A stretch of 64,000 bases of DNA from Pelodera strongyloides. Taxonomy: Eukaryota; Nematoda; Chromadorea; Rhabditida; Rhabditidae. The translations under genes and the position numbers were made by a program. The stretch covers positions 186,001 to 250,000 of the forward strand of contig JAANDG010000117.1 in assembly GCA_036852015.1 (NCBI GenBank), given 5' to 3'. Numbering within the stretch: the first letter of the stretch is position 1; each line of letters begins with the position of its first letter. Below the pieces are notes generated by a model. That model was not told the DNA's origin. It saw only the letters and a program-made list of their open reading frames with translations, and searched no databases. This document shows, piece after piece, positions 50,255-63,466 of the stretch.

Positions 50255-50616
50255 TTAAAGGGATCGGCTCACCTCAAATCGTGTCTGTTTTTTTTGTTTC
50301 TTCATTTTCTATAAGGGATAATAAAAATTTGGAATACAAAAAGTAGTGTTATATTTCAATACTCACGAAGATATTAGGTGATAAAGTGGTGGATCGATCG
50401 GCCCGAAATGAAAAAGTGTTAATTGTCCCATACAAACAAGGCAGGACAATTACACTTTTTCATTTCGGGCCGATCGATCCACCACTTTATCACCTAATAT
50501 CTTCGTGAGTATTGAAATATAACACTACTTTTTGTATTCCAAATTTTTATTATCCCTTATAGAAAATAAAGAAACAAAAAAAACAGACACGATTTGAGGT
50601 GAGCCGATCCCTTTAA
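50255..50616. mobile_element. family D hairpin element, 362-bp near-perfect palindrome
   Basis: TTAAAGGGATCGGCTCACC at the left and GGTGAGCCGATCCCTTTAA at the right. The arms of about 165 bases are almost exact reverse complements around a short loop (gtcccatacaaacaaggcag). No coding capacity. Such arm identity implies a very recent insertion or ongoing arm correction. Confidence 0.92.
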
Positions 50617-50685
50617 ATACAGTTCTTAATAACTTATAATATTGCTGTTATCTTTCATACATTTACAATTATCTTACTTTTCCTT

Positions 50686-50865
50686 TTAAAGCAAAATACC
50701 GGCCGGTTTTTGAAACACATCGAGTACACCAGCATTTTTATGCAGCTTATGCAAATGAACATAAATTAGAATAAAAATCGAGCTAAATTCGAGGAACATT
50801 TATAAATACGTAAGAATACAGCTATCCACGCTGCGTTTCAAAAACCGGCCGGTATTTCGCTTTAA
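50686..50865. mobile_element. MITE family A
   Basis: Left AGCAAAATACCGGCCGG and right CCGGCCGGTATTTCGCT, TTAA on both sides; only 70 bp from the family D element. Confidence 0.88.
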
Positions 50866-51308
50866 GTTTTTCTATTCATTTCATAACCTTTTATTACCCT
50901 TTCTTGATTCGATGATTTTTTACCAGCCCAAATTTAACTTTACCATTTTCTTCTCAAGTTGCCAGAATACTTTCCATCGATCATATTATATGTAGTACAA
51001 TATTTTTTGCACATCATTTTTTTTTGTGTAGTTACTTTTCTCGGAAGAAAAATAAATAAATCGTAAATACATGGGGATTACAGGGAAGGTTGGCTTAATA
51101 TTAGGAAAGGTATGTACTGTTATGTTGTGATGATGACTTTGGTGATTAGTGGGATAGAAGGACGTAGAATAGCGATGTAAATAGCACTTAGGTTTAGTGG
51201 TAATAATATAAAACCATCTTACGAAAGGCAAGTCTAGTACATTTTAGATGCATCTTTGTATTGGTTTACTTTCAAGGCGTTACTATGAATAGCTACTCTA
51301 TCTAATGC

Positions 51309-51489
51309 TTAAGCGAAATACTGGCCGGTTTTTGAAACACATCGAGTACACCAACATTCTTATGCAGCTTATTCAAATCAACATAAATTAAAATAAAAAA
51401 TCGGGCTAAATTCGAGCAAATTAGCATAAATACGGAAGAATTCAATTGTCCACGATGCGTTTCAAAAACCAGCCCGTATTTCGCTTTAA
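51309..51489. mobile_element. MITE family A
   Basis: Left TTAAGCGAAATACTGGCCGG and right CAGCCCGTATTTCGCTTTAA. Confidence 0.87.
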
Positions 51490-51761
51490 TCGTATTGTTG
51501 TGAGCAGCGACATATAATAATGATAAGCATTTTTGCTCACACCTTTATCTGGCGCTTCCGGCATTCCTGCCGCGCCTTCTCCATAAAGTGCGCTAGAGTT
51601 CGCCGGAGTATCATACCTTCCCGCACATCCCTGGCACTGGTACACATTTTGGCACTACAACACGGCACTACAACACGTAGAATCATTGAAGCTAAGTCGA
51701 TTCTCAGTGTAACATGTTTCTTTTTCTTTGGCTACAGGCATATCTTTTTTGAGGGTATGCC

Positions 51762-51791
51762 TTAGGCCTTAGGCTTAGGCTTAGGCTTAGC
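51762..51791. repeat. short TTAGGC array
   Basis: ttaggccttaggcttaggc followed by further ttaggc units; opposite strand orientation to the 46300 array. Confidence 0.85.
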
Positions 51792-52966
51792 TCGACAACC
51801 TTCAAGGCATGAATATTTACGTCTTTAATGTGTAACTTTCTAGCACATGTTATCTGTTCTCAATTAGTACATCAGGAAGCACCTAGTGCGCAGGTGCTAA
51901 TTGCTAATTGCGCACATACAAAACACATAAATATATTAAAATCACGCGCCTCACTTCTGTTAGCCGCCTCCACGCCTTCTCTTTTAGATAAAGAACATCA
52001 TAAATTTATAGTGTTGATGAATTTCATAATTTTCAGAGACATGTACATAATTATTAGCGTACTGTAAGCGATTAATGTGCTAATAATTTTAGAGAAAGTA
52101 ATAAATGTACAGTACTAATATAAGCCTGGAGGTATATAACATTATTTTAGTAACATAATAAACAATAAACTTTTCCATTTTATGAAATGTATTGTTTACA
52201 TAAATCACGAACAGGTGCATATACTGTCGCCTGTAATTTTTGATGTGGGATTTATATGCAATTTCAGTTTTACCGCAGTCAGCTTTTTTTAGATGTCTGC
52301 CGTTTAGGCGTTTATTCTGCTTTTAATTTTCTTGAAATACATTAATTTTAATTTACACCCTCAAACTGTCAATTAAACTGTGTAATTAAGGCGTACAGGA
52401 TACATTTTAGTAGAGATTTATTAAATATAAATTTTATTTAAAACATAACGTTTATATTTATTGAGGTTTAATTTATTCTTGCTCGTGATCAGCGAGTTAC
52501 AGTAGTCTTTCGTGTGGGCGATGTACTTGTAGGAAGCATATAAAAGACGAATCCGGCTGGATGTTTTGAGATTGAGAAATTGAGACACTGTCTGAAAACT
52601 GCGCGTCTAAACTAACGCCCGGCTTTTTTGAAACTAATGTTGGACAGCTGCTTTCATATGTATTTACATGTTATTCCTCATACGTGGACCCGAATTGAGG
52701 CAGATTTTTTAAATTCTATTCATATCATATAATGCATGGGACTGCATTTATCCACCAATCGTTTCAAAAACCAGGTGTTATTCAGGTCCAGTTTTCAGAC
52801 ACACAGTTTCACCTTTGAAAAATTGGAGCGGTGGGGGGGGGGGGGTGCGCGGCGGCAACCTGGCGCGCAAAGAACTTTGGTTGTGTTTCCTGCAGCTCAC
52901 TCTCCTTCTCTCTCTATCTCTCTCTCGCTCTCTCTCTCCGTCTTTCTCTCTCTCTCTCTCTGTATT

Positions 52967-52997
<31 letters not shown>

Positions 52998-53853
52998 ATC
53001 TCTATCTCGTCACTTCCTCCTCAGACCTTTGAAATTGGTTCTAATAGGCTTTGTTGCCAACAAATTTGTCACCTTGTTGAAGTCGTATGGCGTATGGCAA
53101 TTGGCCAATTGAATATCCCTTAGAGAATTATTCATGACGTCATCGGAAACCAGTAATAATAGGCCTAATTATATGGTAATTGCTCGCTTATAGATATGCC
53201 TAATTATAGGGTAATTGCCTGATTGTAGTTCAGCAAAGTAACTGCATAGCTTCACGATCATGCAGCATAGCATTGCAATTATTGTTTTTTTTCGCAGTGT
53301 CCGCAGAGTTCCGCAGAGGTAAAGAGGGTACAAGCGACGACGAGCTCCAGATGACAATTTTGTCAAGCTCCAGAGCTGATAGAATATTCATTCAATCTGG
53401 CAACTATAATGAATAGCTTCACCATCAAACGAGTTCTTTCTACGCCTCATCGTTTACATTAAGAAAACACAGGCGGTCCACTGCGATAAATGGGCGCAAT
53501 TGCTGTTTCGCGGCGCACCATCGAATTCTTTGCCGCCCAGCATAAAAGTTTCAACGTCAATGTATGTTTCATACACCTTGCATAACGACGATTTTTTAAA
53601 ATCTTGTAATGTATGCTAATAGATCATAGGTCGGTGAGTACGTAATTAGAAAAAAAAAACTCGTTGCTGAAGACAATTATCCGAGATGTTTCACCATACC
53701 CATACCCTATTGCGCTAATTGTTCAAGCTACTAATTGCCTGAATTCATGTTAGAAGAAAGGAAATATCTTTGATGATTAGCTTCGCATAGGTTTCTATAG
53801 TTTACAAGACGTAAATGAAAATGAACAATAATAATGCCGAATTTCTTTCTAAT

Positions 53854-54042
53854 TTAAAGTGAAATACCAGACGGTTTTAGAAACGCATCGGGTACACCAG
53901 AATTCTTATGCAGCTTATGCTAATGTGCATAAATTAGAATAAAAAACCGAGCTAAATTCGAGCAGATTAGCATAGATTCGAGCAGATTAGCATAGCTGGT
54001 CTGCTCGATGTGTTGCAAAAACTGGCCGTTATCTCGCTTTAA
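53854..54042. mobile_element. MITE family A, rearranged interior
   Basis: Left AGTGAAATACCAGACGG and right CTGGCCGTTATCTCGCT. The unit attcgagcagattagcata is duplicated inside, and the right TTAA is shared with the next element. Confidence 0.82.
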
Positions 54043-54460
54043 AGGGTCAGACCCATTTCAAATGACCCCTATTTTTGATGTTTCATCTGGATCTGATTCT
54101 CCATGTCAAATATAGTAGGATACGATATTTTTCTAATTTTCAAGCGCAAAATTCACGCAGTATTCAGCAATGTACCATGGCCAGTCATACCCAACTATAT
54201 ATCGCATTTGTCACGCCCCTCCACGCTAATTGGACCATATGCTCTATTGGGCGTGGCAATTGCGATATAGGCCAATCAGCGCGAATAGGCGTGACAACTG
54301 CGATTGATTGTTGTGTATGACTGGCCATGGTAAATTGCTGAAAACTGCGTGAATATTGCGACTGAAAATTGGAAAAAAATTCAGCCTACTATATTTGACA
54401 TGGAGAATCAGATGGAGTCATCAAAAATAGGGGTCATTTGAAATGGGTCTGACCCTTTAA
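54039..54460. mobile_element. family E hairpin element (GGGTCAGACCC ends)
   Basis: TTTAAAGGGTCAGACCC at the left and GGGTCTGACCCTTTAA at the right, about 420 bp with long inverted arms (ctccatgtcaaatatagtag matched by ctactatatttgacatggag). Confidence 0.9.
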
Positions 54461-54610
54461 CCTCTCAATTTAATCCAATTAAGATAACTTTTTATGGACG
54501 CGGGTAAAGAAAAGGCACGTGAAAAATATGCCCGTGCGTGTTCTTATACTTTGTTGAGACTCTTCTTTAGCACACTACAATATTAGGGCTAGTATAGTAG
54601 CCCTAATATT

Positions 54611-54805
54611 GAAGTGGGATAACATCCTGCTTTGGAAACGTATATTGTATATTTGAGGCTGTTTTTCTTACATGTAGTGTAGTATATGCAAATTACTGCG
54701 CGATTTCTGTGCGATTTTTAGTCTGATTACATACATTTGCATGTGAATGCATTTGTTCCAAATATACATAATTTGTTTCAAAAACCGTCCGTTATATCGC
54801 TTTAG
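54611..54805. mobile_element. hairpin element family B, diverged
   Basis: gaagtgggataacatcctgc at the left and ccgttatatcgctttaga at the right, with the typical tttcaaaaac / tttggaaacg inner arms. Confidence 0.6.
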
Positions 54806-55029
54806 ACTTTTTTCCGGGATTGGCCACATTATGTTCAGATATTGATAGTGTAAGCGAGTTCCAATAGGTTTCATATTTTCAGTTTTGGTCAAAACGCGTC
54901 CAAAATTTGTGCGCAATACTTGAGTGGTCCTTCAATTTATACTACAAGTGTTTGAGCGCAATTCTTTATGTCTACGTATCAGTTTTTTCTTAGTTTTCAT
55001 AGATGCTCGCTCTCTCTCCCTCTCTCTCC

Positions 55030-55061
<32 letters not shown>

Positions 55062-56308
55062 ATCTATCTCTCTATATCTCTATCTCTCTCTCGCTCTGCT
55101 GACTCTCCTACTCCCTCTATGATAATATGCACCTGTGAAGCATTCTTCCTACTGCTTGTGAATTAATTAGTTATTCACCTGGCCGCCAATTATACGTCTG
55201 CTCACGTAACGGGGAATCGTTCACATAACTAGACTATGTGTTATTTTATATTTATCTCTCTCTCTCTTTCTCTCTCTCTCTCTCCCTCTTCATTCATTGG
55301 ACTCGCTCTCTAACTCTCCTTCGCTCTCTGCATTCTTTCAAAGTGTTACCCTTTCATTCATGCTTCACAAGTATGCCTGTACAAGGTGTTCGGGGGCGGG
55401 GCTACGAGAATCGCAGTGAACTCATATCTAAGGACCGTGTTGTTCAAAACTTGGATACTGTACCTACGGCTCTCCATTTATCTATTTTTTATTCAATTCT
55501 TTTTATCAGTCTCGTAAGGTTTTTGTTACCATTTCCGTGTTTTTGTCATTTTAATTTTAATTCCACGGAGCGAAAAGGTCTTTTTTTATGTCCATATTTG
55601 CACAGTCGTTGAAAAACATTGTGGCGATAATGTTTTGTATGAATCGTGTACAATGGGACATCAAAACAGATTCGAAATGAAAATTATTTAAAAAAAAGCA
55701 GCGTAAACTACAACTGGTGCTTTCAATTTCGGCGTACATGGTATTACTGAAACTATATCCCCCATGTCCATATCTACATCCTTTTCTTACCCAAAAGTTT
55801 TTCCTCTTAATTTTTATACACATAATTGGCATACATGGAAATTTTTTAGTGTGCAAGATCATGATGCCTGTGATTGAAATTACTTCGTACGTTAAGCCTT
55901 TAATTAGCAAAGCAATTATGCGCTGCTAGAGGAGAGCAATCGCGTGATTCCAAATTCCAACTACGGGTAATTACTAATTGCTTCGTAGTAGTACAGTTGC
56001 GAATGGGCTACTGTTGCGATTTGGTAGAAATTTCCAGAACTACATAGTCACCCTTGACCATGTTCCTAGGTCATAAAAGCATTCCACTCTTCCCATTTTC
56101 GGCTTTCTTTCTCTGCTTTTCATGTGATCTATCACCTCTTTCGTATGACTTTTCTATTTCGCTTGTCGGACGTAAACGTGTATTCTTTACAACAAGGTTC
56201 TCCCTTTAAAGTTGCACTTATGTTCCATCTCACCATGTTTAAAAATCGGTTAAACGTGCTATGAGAACACCATTACTTTCCCTTTAAAGTTTTATTTCTT
56301 ATTTTCAG

Positions 56309-59300
56309 TGTTAAAATGGGTGCCAAGCAAGCCAAGTTGCTGCATTCTCGTGTAGGAAAGAAACAAATAAAGTGCGGCGAGTGCGCACAGAAATGTGACA
56401 AGAGTACGGTATCCTACTGTCATTCTTGTTCACAAATGCACCCCGAAGCAGTGCTGGATACGGTAAGAGTTGCTATATAAGTGGTCTGTCCATGTCCTCT
56501 CATGACGCACGACGTCGATAAGAAAGCTTGCATTTTTTCTAGTTCTGAGTTTCCGCAGATCATAGCGAAGTCGGGCATAGTTAGTCTCACATGTAATCAA
56601 CCAAGCTCGCCGCAAAATCCCTGAACTTATGTTTTTGGGAAATATGTACATGGTGGAGTAACATAATTTATATACTACAACCCGTTCCAAACTAACCAGA
56701 TGTTTATTTAACGTATAAATACACCTATAGATAGTCTTTTCAGCTTCCACTCTGCAGTAAATGTGCAATTGTCCACGATTCGTCGCATCTCATATTGAAC
56801 AAGACACCGAGTCGAGCGAAGATAAGGCAGAAGGTTGGGCAATTAGTATATTGAGCGTAGGCAATTAGCAATCAGCCTAATTAAACCAAATTGATTTTCA
56901 CCAACAAGAGGAGCTTGAGCTTTAGTACACATCTTTTATATTAAACTATTTATTAGTAAACAATTTATAATTTGGATAAAGAATGCTTGGTCTATATCTA
57001 TATGATATGAATTGTCAGCTTGTTTACAGCATATTTTATTCGTATATTTGAAAAGGTTTCTTGTAGTATCCAACTGTATTTGAAAGGGTATTATCTTAGT
57101 AAACATAGTTTATTATTCTACTTTAGGTGCGTCGTATCGAAGAGGAGGTGAATGAGATGGAGATGGACGTTATGGGAGCTATTGCCGACATAAAGGAGCA
57201 CTTGTGGAGAGTGGAAGCAGTGCAGAAGGTAATAGCTGCCAGTTACATATACATGGGTACTGTATGCTCATAAAGGATACTGTAGCTCATAAAGGGATAC
57301 TGTAGCTGCCCGCACAATACATTACAGTGTCGATAAAAGAATAGAGAGATGTGCCATAGGGGCTCATTGCAAATCCTTAGAGAATCAACTCTTTTGTATG
57401 ATGTTACAATTGTTCGTAATATATGTGTTGTCCTGAAACACGTCAGAATCCGAACGCTCCGCCAAATTTCGTGTCTCACTCTGTATCGATCAGCCTTTGG
57501 TGAACAACTAATATTTTTCAGGATCGCCTGAAAGCCCTAAAAGAAATGGCAGAAAGCGGGCGTAAAGAACTAGAAAACTGTGGGAAAATGTGTAGCAAAA
57601 CGAGAATTAATCTCTTGGAGACAATGGAGGAAACGAAGTTGAGGAACAGGGTTCTCGTGCAGAGGCTAAAGGTGAGCTGGAGGTCATGGTTGAGGTTGAG
57701 GTTACGGTAGTATGGAGTTGCGACACGTTACCGTAGGTAGCACTACGGTGCCTGGACGTGCGTTATTCATATCGGTATGGTGCTACAAGGTATGGTAGCA
57801 GTTGAGCTGGCATCAGTGATTAAAGCGGCGGTGTGGTACATGGTTTCTGAAGCGTATACTGGACAGTTGAATTTCCATACATTCGCAGAACGACGCGGGC
57901 AATAGATAAAGTACATGGGATTTCCCAGTATACGTTTCACAAACCATGTAAAGCATGAAGAAGGAAGGCATGGGACTTTGTGGAACCACGTGGAAAGCGT
58001 TGTGTGAAAAATAAAAGTTATTAAAAATAGGACGCATAATAACCCGTAGGTTCGGAAGTAGTTACAATAATCAGTACCAAAAACAAACTGAAGAAACGCC
58101 ACGGTTGCGCCCCTGTCATGCTTAGGGTGGTGCACCTTAGCAGCGTCACGGGCAAAGGACACCTTTATTTTCCGACAATTGTTTCCGGCGATAACTTGCC
58201 CGTAGTAAAAGAAAGTAGGAGTACTGTAGTTTAAGCAAGATATACAAGTATACATGTTTTGCATTGCAGATTCTCGAAGAGAACACTGAACAACTATTCA
58301 CGTGCAATGGCACGAATCTACAGTACGAAGGAGGTAGTTTATCAATCATGCAATTTTCTTACATTTCGGAATAGGTTTTCACATATAAAGCCCGATTTCG
58401 AAACATACGTTGCACACCATAACTCACATAGTTATATGCAAATGAGTTAGATTATACTAGTCGCATAGTTTTTGTGACTAGTCTAATACAGCGTCCAACA
58501 TATGCTTCAAAAACCGACTGTTATACCGCTTTAACACAACGTTTAACGGTCAGCATAAGTACATCCCCTCTATTTTCAGATGGTAATGTACGTGACGGGC
58601 TGCGTGAGGAGGTTGTACGGCAAGCGAAAAATGGAAACCATAATGCGGCTGTGGAGACATTCAACGAGTTACTTGGTAATATATTTTTTCTTTCTTCTCT
58701 AACTGTCTCTCTCTCTCTTACTCTCTCTCTCTCTCTCTCACACTCTCTCTCTCTCTCTCTCTCCCTACCTTCAGCTAACTCATTCTAGCTTTAGCTCGGG
58801 AAAGAAAGAGAGAAAGAGAAAGAGAGAGAGCAGAGAGAGAGAGAGAGAGAGAGAGAAAATGAAGAATCTCAATAAATTAATGGAAGAAACCTTTGTTGCG
58901 GTTGTTGCATTTGCCTATTCTTTCCAGGTGTCTGGCGTAAGACATTAAAAACAAAATTGAACTTTAAAGAAATAAAACTAAAAAAATAAGTGAAAACCCA
59001 CTTCTTTCAGACGCCACCACCGGACGAATAACCCTGGCTGAAGCAGAAATGTCGTCTCGATTGATTGTGGACAGAATCGTACAAGTTGGAGCCTTGTACA
59101 AAGCCCAGGTAATTATTGTGCAAAGCTCTCGGATATTGATTATTTCTTTTCTTCGTCTTCTTTATAATAAATAAGTAAAGTATGGTTATTCGCGCGTGCA
59201 ATGTGGATCTCGAATCTGCCCTTTCCATGACCTTAACTTAGTTGTGATTGCAAGTCTATCGATTGGACCACCCAGTCTTTCCCCAATTATTGATTAATTT

Positions 59301-61669
59301 TCGAATAATTATTGATTTTTTTTCAGCAAATCAGGTCTGATAATCTGTGTTCGATCACTACAGAAATTAGATGTGAATGCTCGGAAATGTTGGACATTCT
59401 GACTAGAATTCATTCGCATGCAGACGTTTCTCTTCATAAACATGGTCAGTAATTAGGACAATTGATTTAAACCATTAAAAAACTTTAAAACAATAAATGA
59501 TTATAAAATTGGGTCATCATTATTAGTCAATAATTGTTATTAGTCAATAATTGATTAGTTGGACAATTGAGAAATCGGAATCAGTCAATCAATTGTTACA
59601 TAAAGGGATTCACATAATCGGATTCACAGAATCAATCGATATTTGTTTCACAATAATTTATAAAATCGTTTTTTTTAATTGATAAAACGAAAAATATTTT
59701 TAGGCGCGCGTGGTATTAAAAACGGTGTCAACCCGTCTTTGGATTACTTATTCAATTTATCGCCAGAGGATAATTTGAGCTTGAAATACACGCGGAGACG
59801 CCCGGATATTCAAAAGTTTGTTTTTATTTTTTATTTTAAAAGATTTCGTCTAGATCGAGCATGGATTTACCTAGGATCCTGAATTGGTAGTATTTCAGAA
59901 TTATTGATTAGTACAGCTTTAGGACCGTTCTGCATGCGTCTAGCGCAGAGGCCGAGTTAGATTTCTTACATAGTATACCGTATACGGCGTATACCCTCCT
60001 CATGCTCAAGTTTAGTAGAAACCTAGAGTTAGTATTTTTGCACACTCCATTGTTAGGTTTCTTAGTAGTAGTAGTAGAGTTTAGCTCTAAGTTAGTAGAA
60101 GCCGATAATTATTATAGTTAGTTTTCTTAGTTAGTAGACCTTAGCTCGGATCGTATTGACGTAAACCAAAACCAAACCAAATGATAATTCGTTGATTTGT
60201 TCCTTTACTAAGACTGACTACTTAAAATGTTGATGTTTCACAGTTGCTACATATCCCTGTAAATATGTTTATAATTTAGTACGGTAAAAATGTTACATGA
60301 CCTTTGAAATAAAATAGCATTCCAGATTTGCCAACACACAAATAATTATGATTCGCTATTTTGTGGCGATTCACGTTTGCGCGCTTTGGTTACACGTAAG
60401 TGAGGACGATAAGGATGAGGTATGGTTTACTATTTCTCGAAAATATTTTAAAGGGAGGTGTCACGTGTGTCGTGTGTCACGATGTTCGCGAAAGCTAAAT
60501 CGACATTTCGACGATTGTCACTTGCAAATACATAACCATACATATCTTGCCGTGAGGACTGGTCGAAATTAGCAAGCAACTAGATAGGAAAAGCAAGGGT
60601 TACTGTGTGAGACCTGCGAGTTATGTTAATATATATGTCTCTACTAAACAAATTGTAATGATGAATTCGAGTAATTTGTAAATTCCTTGAACAGCAGCTT
60701 CTTTTTAGTTTTCCGATGTTTCTCAACAATTGCACGACTGCGTTGATGGGTATATCTATGCAGCAAAGCAACAACATTGGCCACCTGGTAAGTGTGATTG
60801 AAAATTCGGAGAAAAAGAGACAGAGAGAGAGAGAGAGATAGGTATAGGATATAGAGAAGGATAGAGAGATAGAGAGGGAGGGAAAGATATAGAGAGAAAA
60901 GGTGCAGGTACAGAGGTGCAGGTAGAGAGATAGGTATAGGCATTATATATATATATATATATATATGATAGAGAGAGAGAGAGTCTGGATGATAAAGATA
61001 TAAACATCCCGCTCAGGTCACCCAATCTACACAACCCTTGCCTCTCTTCTAATGGACTTGTGTAGAAAGTATGAAGAAGTTCGGGCGATCAAGCACATCA
61101 GAAAGAGTATTCAGAAGGTTGGTGGACAAGCGATACCTACTTCTTTGTGACGCCTTAGCTCGCTTTCCCTCTCTATCTCTCTCTCTCTCACTCTTTTTCT
61201 CTCTCTCTTTTTTCTTTCTCTCGTCGTTTCCTCTCTTGTTCTATTTTTCAATCTCTCCTTCATAGTTACTAAAGTTTCCATCTTTTTATCAGAATTGCAG
61301 ACCTGCCAGAGCTAAGCATCTCCCAGAGATGGCTTCTCGATGTCTCCGTTTGTGAATCCCGAGCTTTTCCGGAAAGCTTTTCCGAGAAACTCCGACAAGA
61401 TTCTCGGGCCGAGCTCGGATTTTTTTACTAGATTCCTACTAGGGTTTTAGTCGGAAAAACTCGGAAACGGACAAACAGACTGCTCCCGAGCTCGGCCCGC
61501 CGAACAAAGATCATAGTAGGCATATCTTCACTAATATCTTATATTTTAGGTAATCGTCCAAGCTTCTCGGTCCAGCCAAAATGGATTCGGATTGCGTGAG
61601 AAGACTAAAGGAGACGAGATGATTATAGCACTACATCAGGGATACATGGAACTGTGGGGTAGAGGATAG
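56309..61669 (+). CDS. unrecognised 420-residue protein, N-terminal Cys/His cluster and helical region
   Basis: Thirteen exons: 56316-56462 (from ATG; acceptor at 56309), 57127-57228, 57522-57671, 58270-58333, 58580-58675, 59011-59108, 59327-59444, 59704-59815, 60326-60395, 60709-60787, 61066-61117, 61293-61347 and 61550-61669 (TAG). They sum to exactly 421 codons and every junction is in phase, which is strong evidence for a real gene. Residues 20-42 have C-x2-C-x3-C-x7-C-x2-C-x3-H (CGECAQKCDKS, then YCHSCSQMH), a likely zinc site resembling half of a B-box. Residues 50-155 are charged and helical (RRIEEEVNEMEMD, RLKALKEMAESGRKELE, RVLVQRLKILEENTEQ), suggesting a coiled coil as in TRIM-type proteins, but no RING is seen. 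The C-terminal half (NPSLDYLFNLSPEDNLSL, DIQKFANTQIIMIRYFVAIH, DVSQQLHDCVDGYIYAAKQQ) is unknown to me. Donors of exons 8 and 12 are GTTTGT and exon 11 GTTGGT. Exon 12 may instead read on to a TAG at about 61429. Confidence 0.8.
57820..57955. mobile_element. hairpin element family B
   Basis: Starts TTAAAGCGGCGGTGTGGTAC; inner arms gcgtatactgg / ccagtatacg. It lies in an intron of the plus-strand gene. Confidence 0.65.
58384..58534. mobile_element. hairpin element family B
   Basis: Left ataaagcccgatttcgaaac and right aaccgactgttataccgctt; about 45 bp upstream of the exon 5 acceptor of the plus-strand gene. Confidence 0.7.
61348..61549. repeat. intron 12 of the plus-strand gene with an inverted repeat
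   Basis: The 202-bp intron contains ctcgggccgagctcgga and, after about 60 bp, gagctcggcccg, an inverted pair around ttactagattcctactagg. A small palindromic insertion is likely and may have supplied the unusual GTTTGT donor. Confidence 0.5.
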
Positions 61670-61671
61670 AT

Positions 61672-61722
<51 letters not shown>

Positions 61723-62025
61723 GGTGACAAGTTTGTACGCTGTAAATTTTTATGATTGTTTTTTTATGATTCATTTGAGCTTGTTTGCTTTAGACAGATG
61801 ATCTCGTGATCTTTTATTTTTACTTTTTATCTCTGTTTTATTTGTGGCAACGTGGTCAGTTCGGTTTCTTAGAACGTGTATATTTTATTGCAAATCAATT
61901 TGTTTTGGTTAGCTGTTCTATATCAGACGCATATCGGGTGTGAAAGTTAATGAAATTCGTTGTGAGCATTTTTTTATAGCTAAAACAAGTATCTTTATCT
62001 ATCCAAGTGGAAGGGAAATGAGCTT

Positions 62026-62295
62026 ATATGGGGTTTGCAAGTATGCCAAAAACCGCGAGATTTCCTTGCAAGTATAAATTGGCAAAATCGTGTGCAATTT
62101 ACCGTAATTTTGCATAATTTTGACACATCCGCACTATAGAAAATCCGCCATCAAAGACATGTTTTTGTTGAACAAATGGTCCCGTGGCGATCGGTCGTAA
62201 AAACTGACTGTAAATATTCTCGTGTAGTGCCAAGATACGGTAATTTTTTTGATACTTGCAATGCAAGGAAAAGGGGAATACTTGCAAACCCCATT
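62026..62295. mobile_element. hairpin element, GGGGTTTGCAAGTAT subfamily
   Basis: tatggggtttgcaagtatgc at the left and gaatacttgcaaaccccat at the right; longer core than the other three copies. Confidence 0.8.
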
Positions 62296-63296
62296 ATGTA
62301 TTGCAAATGATCGCGTTAATCCTTGTTCTTTTAGTTGATTTATTGTATGGTTTATCGCATCCAGACACCATATATTCCTTATTTGTAATTATGTGGTGAT
62401 ATTTCGTGTAGTATTCTATTTTTTCTGTTTGGTCTTTACCATAATGTCCATAAGTCTCAATATGCATAATGTGTATTATATGCATGTATTGTTCAGCTTA
62501 TTCTAATAATTCAATAATACATACACAAGTCTAATGAAATACCCTGTTCTTCAACTGCACGTTTCCCGCGAAACAAAAATAAATCCCGCGTTTCCTGGCA
62601 GGCTAACACCCAATCCCACGCAATAAGAAAAGTCGCATGTTTCCTGACAGATTAGCCAATCATGTCCCGCAATTAAACATTAGGCACGGCCTTGTGTTAA
62701 CGGCAAGCTCCCTGATTAGCGCTCGCAATAAGGACGGAATCCCGCGTTTCCCGCAAGTTTGGGAGGAAACATGGGATTATGGTTTCCGCTAAACTGCAAA
62801 TGAAGAACACAGTACTGGCTAACCAATTTTTTTCCATAAAATATACCAAAGAAATTTGCATTCAAGCTACAGCATAACCTATGTAATGTAACCTATGTAT
62901 TGACATAAAGATTTGCTTAAACGATTGCAGTCACTTCAAATTCGTCTTTTTACTTCAATTATCCATAAACATGAAAAAGCACCTTGAAAAATACCATTCC
63001 GGTGTCAATTTACTGAAAAATTAACCCAGGGAAAGAAATCCCCTCGGTTGCGTTCTAATTACGTACAGTATGACAACGACAACTGAGACAGTAGAGCAGA
63101 CACTTTCCCTCTTCCCCGGTTTTTCTTTCTTTTGTCATCATTGGCAACCGGCCAAGTCCCGTTGCGATTTAGAAAACACCCCATTTTGTCAAAAATCAGA
63201 ACTCAACATAAGGGATGTTTTTCCCTGTGATAAATATTCCGTAAAATGGCATCGGAAACGTATTTTTCTATGTATCTTTTTATATTTATTGATAAT

Positions 63297-63466
63297 TTAA
63301 AGCGAAATGCTAGATCCTTTGGAAAATTTGCATATGATAAGCAAATCCTATGTATCTATGCTAATTTTGCGCGATCGTCCACGGCTATCGCGCAAAATTA
63401 GCATAGGATACATAGGATTTGCTTATCATATGCAAATTTTCCAAAGGAGCTGGCAGTTCGCTTTAA
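63297..63466. mobile_element. family C hairpin element, near-perfect palindrome
   Basis: Nearly identical to 48513-48683, TTAA-flanked, same central gcgatcgtccacggctatcg. One arm lacks a base in tatgtatc(c)tatgc. Confidence 0.92.

Larger units (their letters stand above)
47397..56308. other. gene-poor stretch with hairpin elements and CT repeats
   Basis: CT tracts (47522-47590, 48278-48341, 49640-49770, 52900-53010, 55008-55095, 55255-55285) and TTAA-flanked hairpins listed separately. No supported exon. If the exon at 47287 is real, this is the first intron of the plus-strand gene. Confidence 0.5.

Noticed and set aside
63070..63300. 76-codon ORF downstream of the last gene
   Set aside because: No domain or splice support; it ends at the border of a family C hairpin element.
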